Source of the DNA: Ichthyophis bannanicus
Lineage: Eukaryota > Chordata > Amphibia > Gymnophiona > Ichthyophiidae
DNA length: 64,000 nt
Direction: 5' to 3'
Assembly (NCBI GenBank): GCA_033557465.1
Contig: CM066032.1
Location: forward strand, 450,986,270 to 451,050,269
The notes under the pieces: model-generated
Told to the model about the DNA's origin: nothing
Database searches by the model: none
Seen by the model: the letters and a program-made list of their open reading frames with translations, nothing else
Made by a program: the position numbers and the translations under genes
Shown: positions 61,986-64,000 of the stretch, piece after piece
How positions within the stretch are numbered: the stretch's first letter is position 1
Layout: every line of letters starts with the position of its first letter

Positions 61986-63925
61986 GGAGGTCATTTTAGA
62001 AGCTCTATCTGCTTTTGATGTCTGAAAAAGGGATTTCGGACATGCAAATCACAGAGACGTCCCTGCAACCCATTTTAGAAATCCAGGTATATAGATAACC
62101 CTAGCACCAGCCTCCAGTCCATCAACTTTTGCATGGCACCAAAAGCATCCTGCAGTACAATGTCAAACATCAAGCACAGCATGTCATGATCAAGTTGCTG
62201 AGATGGTCACTCACCTTTCAGGAAAACCATATCAAATTCTGGAAGAAACAGCTGCAGGCAACAGAGGCTCTAAATGAGTCCAATATGGGGCTGTGCAGTG
62301 ACTTGCAGTAATACATGCACCCCTGCGCCATGGGCCCCCCTTCACTTCTGGATGCCACCACAGTGCCACGTGTATCTCTGTCTGCATGGGCCCCAAAGAG
62401 GAGGGTGTCTCCACTGTCTGGCACTGCAACCACCACCTTCAATTCCAGCTCCACCACATCGGCATCACCATCTGTCTGGGCACTGCCCCTCCAACATCTT
62501 TGGATCTGTACCCTGTGGAAGGGGGGAACCCCTTCACTTTCCCCCCTTCTATGAGGCCTCACAACAGTCAGCTATGCTGAATGATGTTTCCAACAGCTCC
62601 TCAGAATCCAGTGAGACATTAGCTAGCACACCCTCATGCCTATATAGTCATAGTCAGGAGGCTGGGGCGGGGCAAGAGGAGAGGATGCAGGAAGAAGTAA
62701 CCCGCTCTTCCTATAAGCATGCTTTGGGGGGTGATAGGAGGTTGTTGTGGGGGAGGGCAGAGGGCTACCTCTTGGTGGGTGGATGGGGGTGCTGTCCACT
62801 TGGAGGGATGAGTTGTTGGTGCTGCCACTGTGCTGACAGGGAGAAGGGAGTTGGTCAGGGCAGGTGCGAGGGATGGAGGTGTTGCAGTGAGAGGATTGTT
62901 CAGGACTGGTAAGGGGATGGGGTCAAGGTGCTGGGGGTGTAGGGGCTAGGAGGAGCATGGGGGTGGGCAGAGGAATGGTAGTGGATGGGCATGTTTGTGT
63001 ATCATAAAGTGCTTTTGTATGAGGTTGCCTCTTGCTGCAATGCTTAGTTGGTACAGTTGTCCAGTATTCTCCTGCCTTGGGCCTTCACCATCATGGTCTG
63101 GGCATGTTTTATCCTGTTGTTTAGGGAGGGGTTGTTGGTGCTTCAATGCCAGATTGAGAAGCATGCAGCAGGTCATGAATATTTCATATATTCTTGCACC
63201 TCTTCACCAACACCCTGTGGCACCCATTGCCAGCACCCAGTGACTCCACCAACATCCACAGCACGGCACATGTACCTACACATACATATATGCTCACACA
63301 CAAGCAGGGAACTACACAGAGGCCAAAGGGAACACCGGCCCACGCATGGAACTGGGCAGAAGGTAGACAGATACACCATGGGCCAGTGGCATGCACACAT
63401 GCACTGAAGCAGCAGTTCAGCTGCCGCCGCTTCAGCAGAGGAGGAGGGAGGCAACATATTGGGCCAGGTGGCAGTGGGGGGGAGGGGGGGGGTTGGCACA
63501 GAAGATCTGCCTAGGGCAGCAGAAACCCTCAGGCTGCCACTGATGACACCTATGTGGAAAGAGATGTCAGTCAAGCCAATAACTTGCCAGCCAAGCTCCT
63601 CCATTCACACCTCTAAAGCATTCCCCAAAGACAAAATCCCATCCTTATCCGTGGTTTATAGCAGATATAAATTGGTACATTTTAAAAATCTGCCCTGCAC
63701 ATCTCTGCCTACGTGAAATACATCATGGATATGCAGGCACATGCACAGCCCAGACCACGCCCAGAAATACCCCCTTTACACCTCCGATGGACATGTGCAG
63801 AGAGCGACATTCCTAGTGTGGATTTGTTCATCTTATGGGCTTTTTAAACAGTGGCACAGCTTCCATGTTTTATTGCTGCCACATCCATGCTTAAAACACA
63901 AATAGGGTTTCTAGAATAACCCTCC
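61986..63925. mobile_element. Candidate 1.94-kb element with imperfect terminal inverted repeats
   Basis: Left GGAGGTCATTTTAGAAGCTC; right in reverse GGAGGGTTATTCTAGAAACC. The 3' part (63840-63925) resembles the family A 3' end, so this may be a long family A member with a different interior. The interior is GC-rich with open frames of 60-212 codons (62274-62912 the longest), none showing a domain. No TSD is evident. Confidence 0.4.
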
Positions 63926-64000
63926 TAGTTTTTCACCATTTTCAAAAGCAAAAAAAGACATAAGGATACTTGGAGGTTTGCAACTTGCTTTCATTTCAGA
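63926..64000. other. Right edge, nothing recognised
   Basis: 75 bases without a feature. Confidence 0.5.

Noticed and set aside
62274..62912. 212-codon plus-strand frame
   Set aside because: Low-complexity Pro/Ser/His/Cys composition in a repeat-like GC-rich segment; no domain and competing frames on both strands.

Overview
This window looks like vertebrate, probably amphibian, intergenic DNA, and it consists almost entirely of nested transposable elements. I found no host gene that I can support. The mix of elements points to a caecilian-like genome: DIRS tyrosine-recombinase retrotransposons, a Penelope-like element with a GIY-YIG domain, Tx1/L1, CR1, L2 and RTE LINEs, tRNA-derived SINEs, hAT elements, mariner and Tc1. 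The clade assignment is inference from that mix, not from a gene.

Layout. 1-863: 3' end of a DIRS element (recombinase C-terminus plus inverted terminal structure). 864-6384: divergent dispersed repeats and unassigned DNA. 6397-10489: degraded Tx1/L1 LINE bounded by a 12-bp target-site duplication (TSD). 12285-14115: CR1 with a 51-bp minisatellite in its 3' region. 16.5-26.2 kb: fragments of a non-coding dispersed family, a SINE, an L2 tail and four CR1 pieces. 26386-33526: Penelope-like element with 441-bp direct terminal repeats that carry hammerhead-like motifs. A 3.07-kb hAT-type element (29403-32474) is inserted in it with an exact 8-bp TSD. 33527-35700: antisense RTE LINE 5' half holding a 732-bp insertion. 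36200-38070: L2 with a hAT MITE and a SINE nested inside. 38505-42760: second copy of the same hAT family in opposite orientation, carrying a 1338-bp retroelement-like insertion. 42905-45797: old DIRS. 45798-53674: a nearly complete DIRS abutting the old one, interrupted by a SINE and by an L2 that contains another SINE. 53853-54270: MITE. 55117-56421: dead mariner. 56.6-57.6 kb: Penelope-type remnant and Tc1 fragment. 57578-60647: long CR1. 60.6-64 kb: dispersed repeats, including a 1.9-kb candidate element with terminal inverted repeats.

Relationships. The most useful parts are the insertions whose empty sites can be read directly. The hAT copy splits the Cys-rich linker of the Penelope protein. 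The L2 splits the DIRS recombinase between its HxxR motif and its tyrosine. The 1338-bp insertion can be dated against the other hAT copy, which lacks it. The two hAT copies form roughly 3-kb inverted arms around a 6-kb spacer, and each carries its own long palindrome and a C/G-rich minisatellite. All boundaries were read by eye without alignment software, so element edges without a TSD are approximate by tens of bases.
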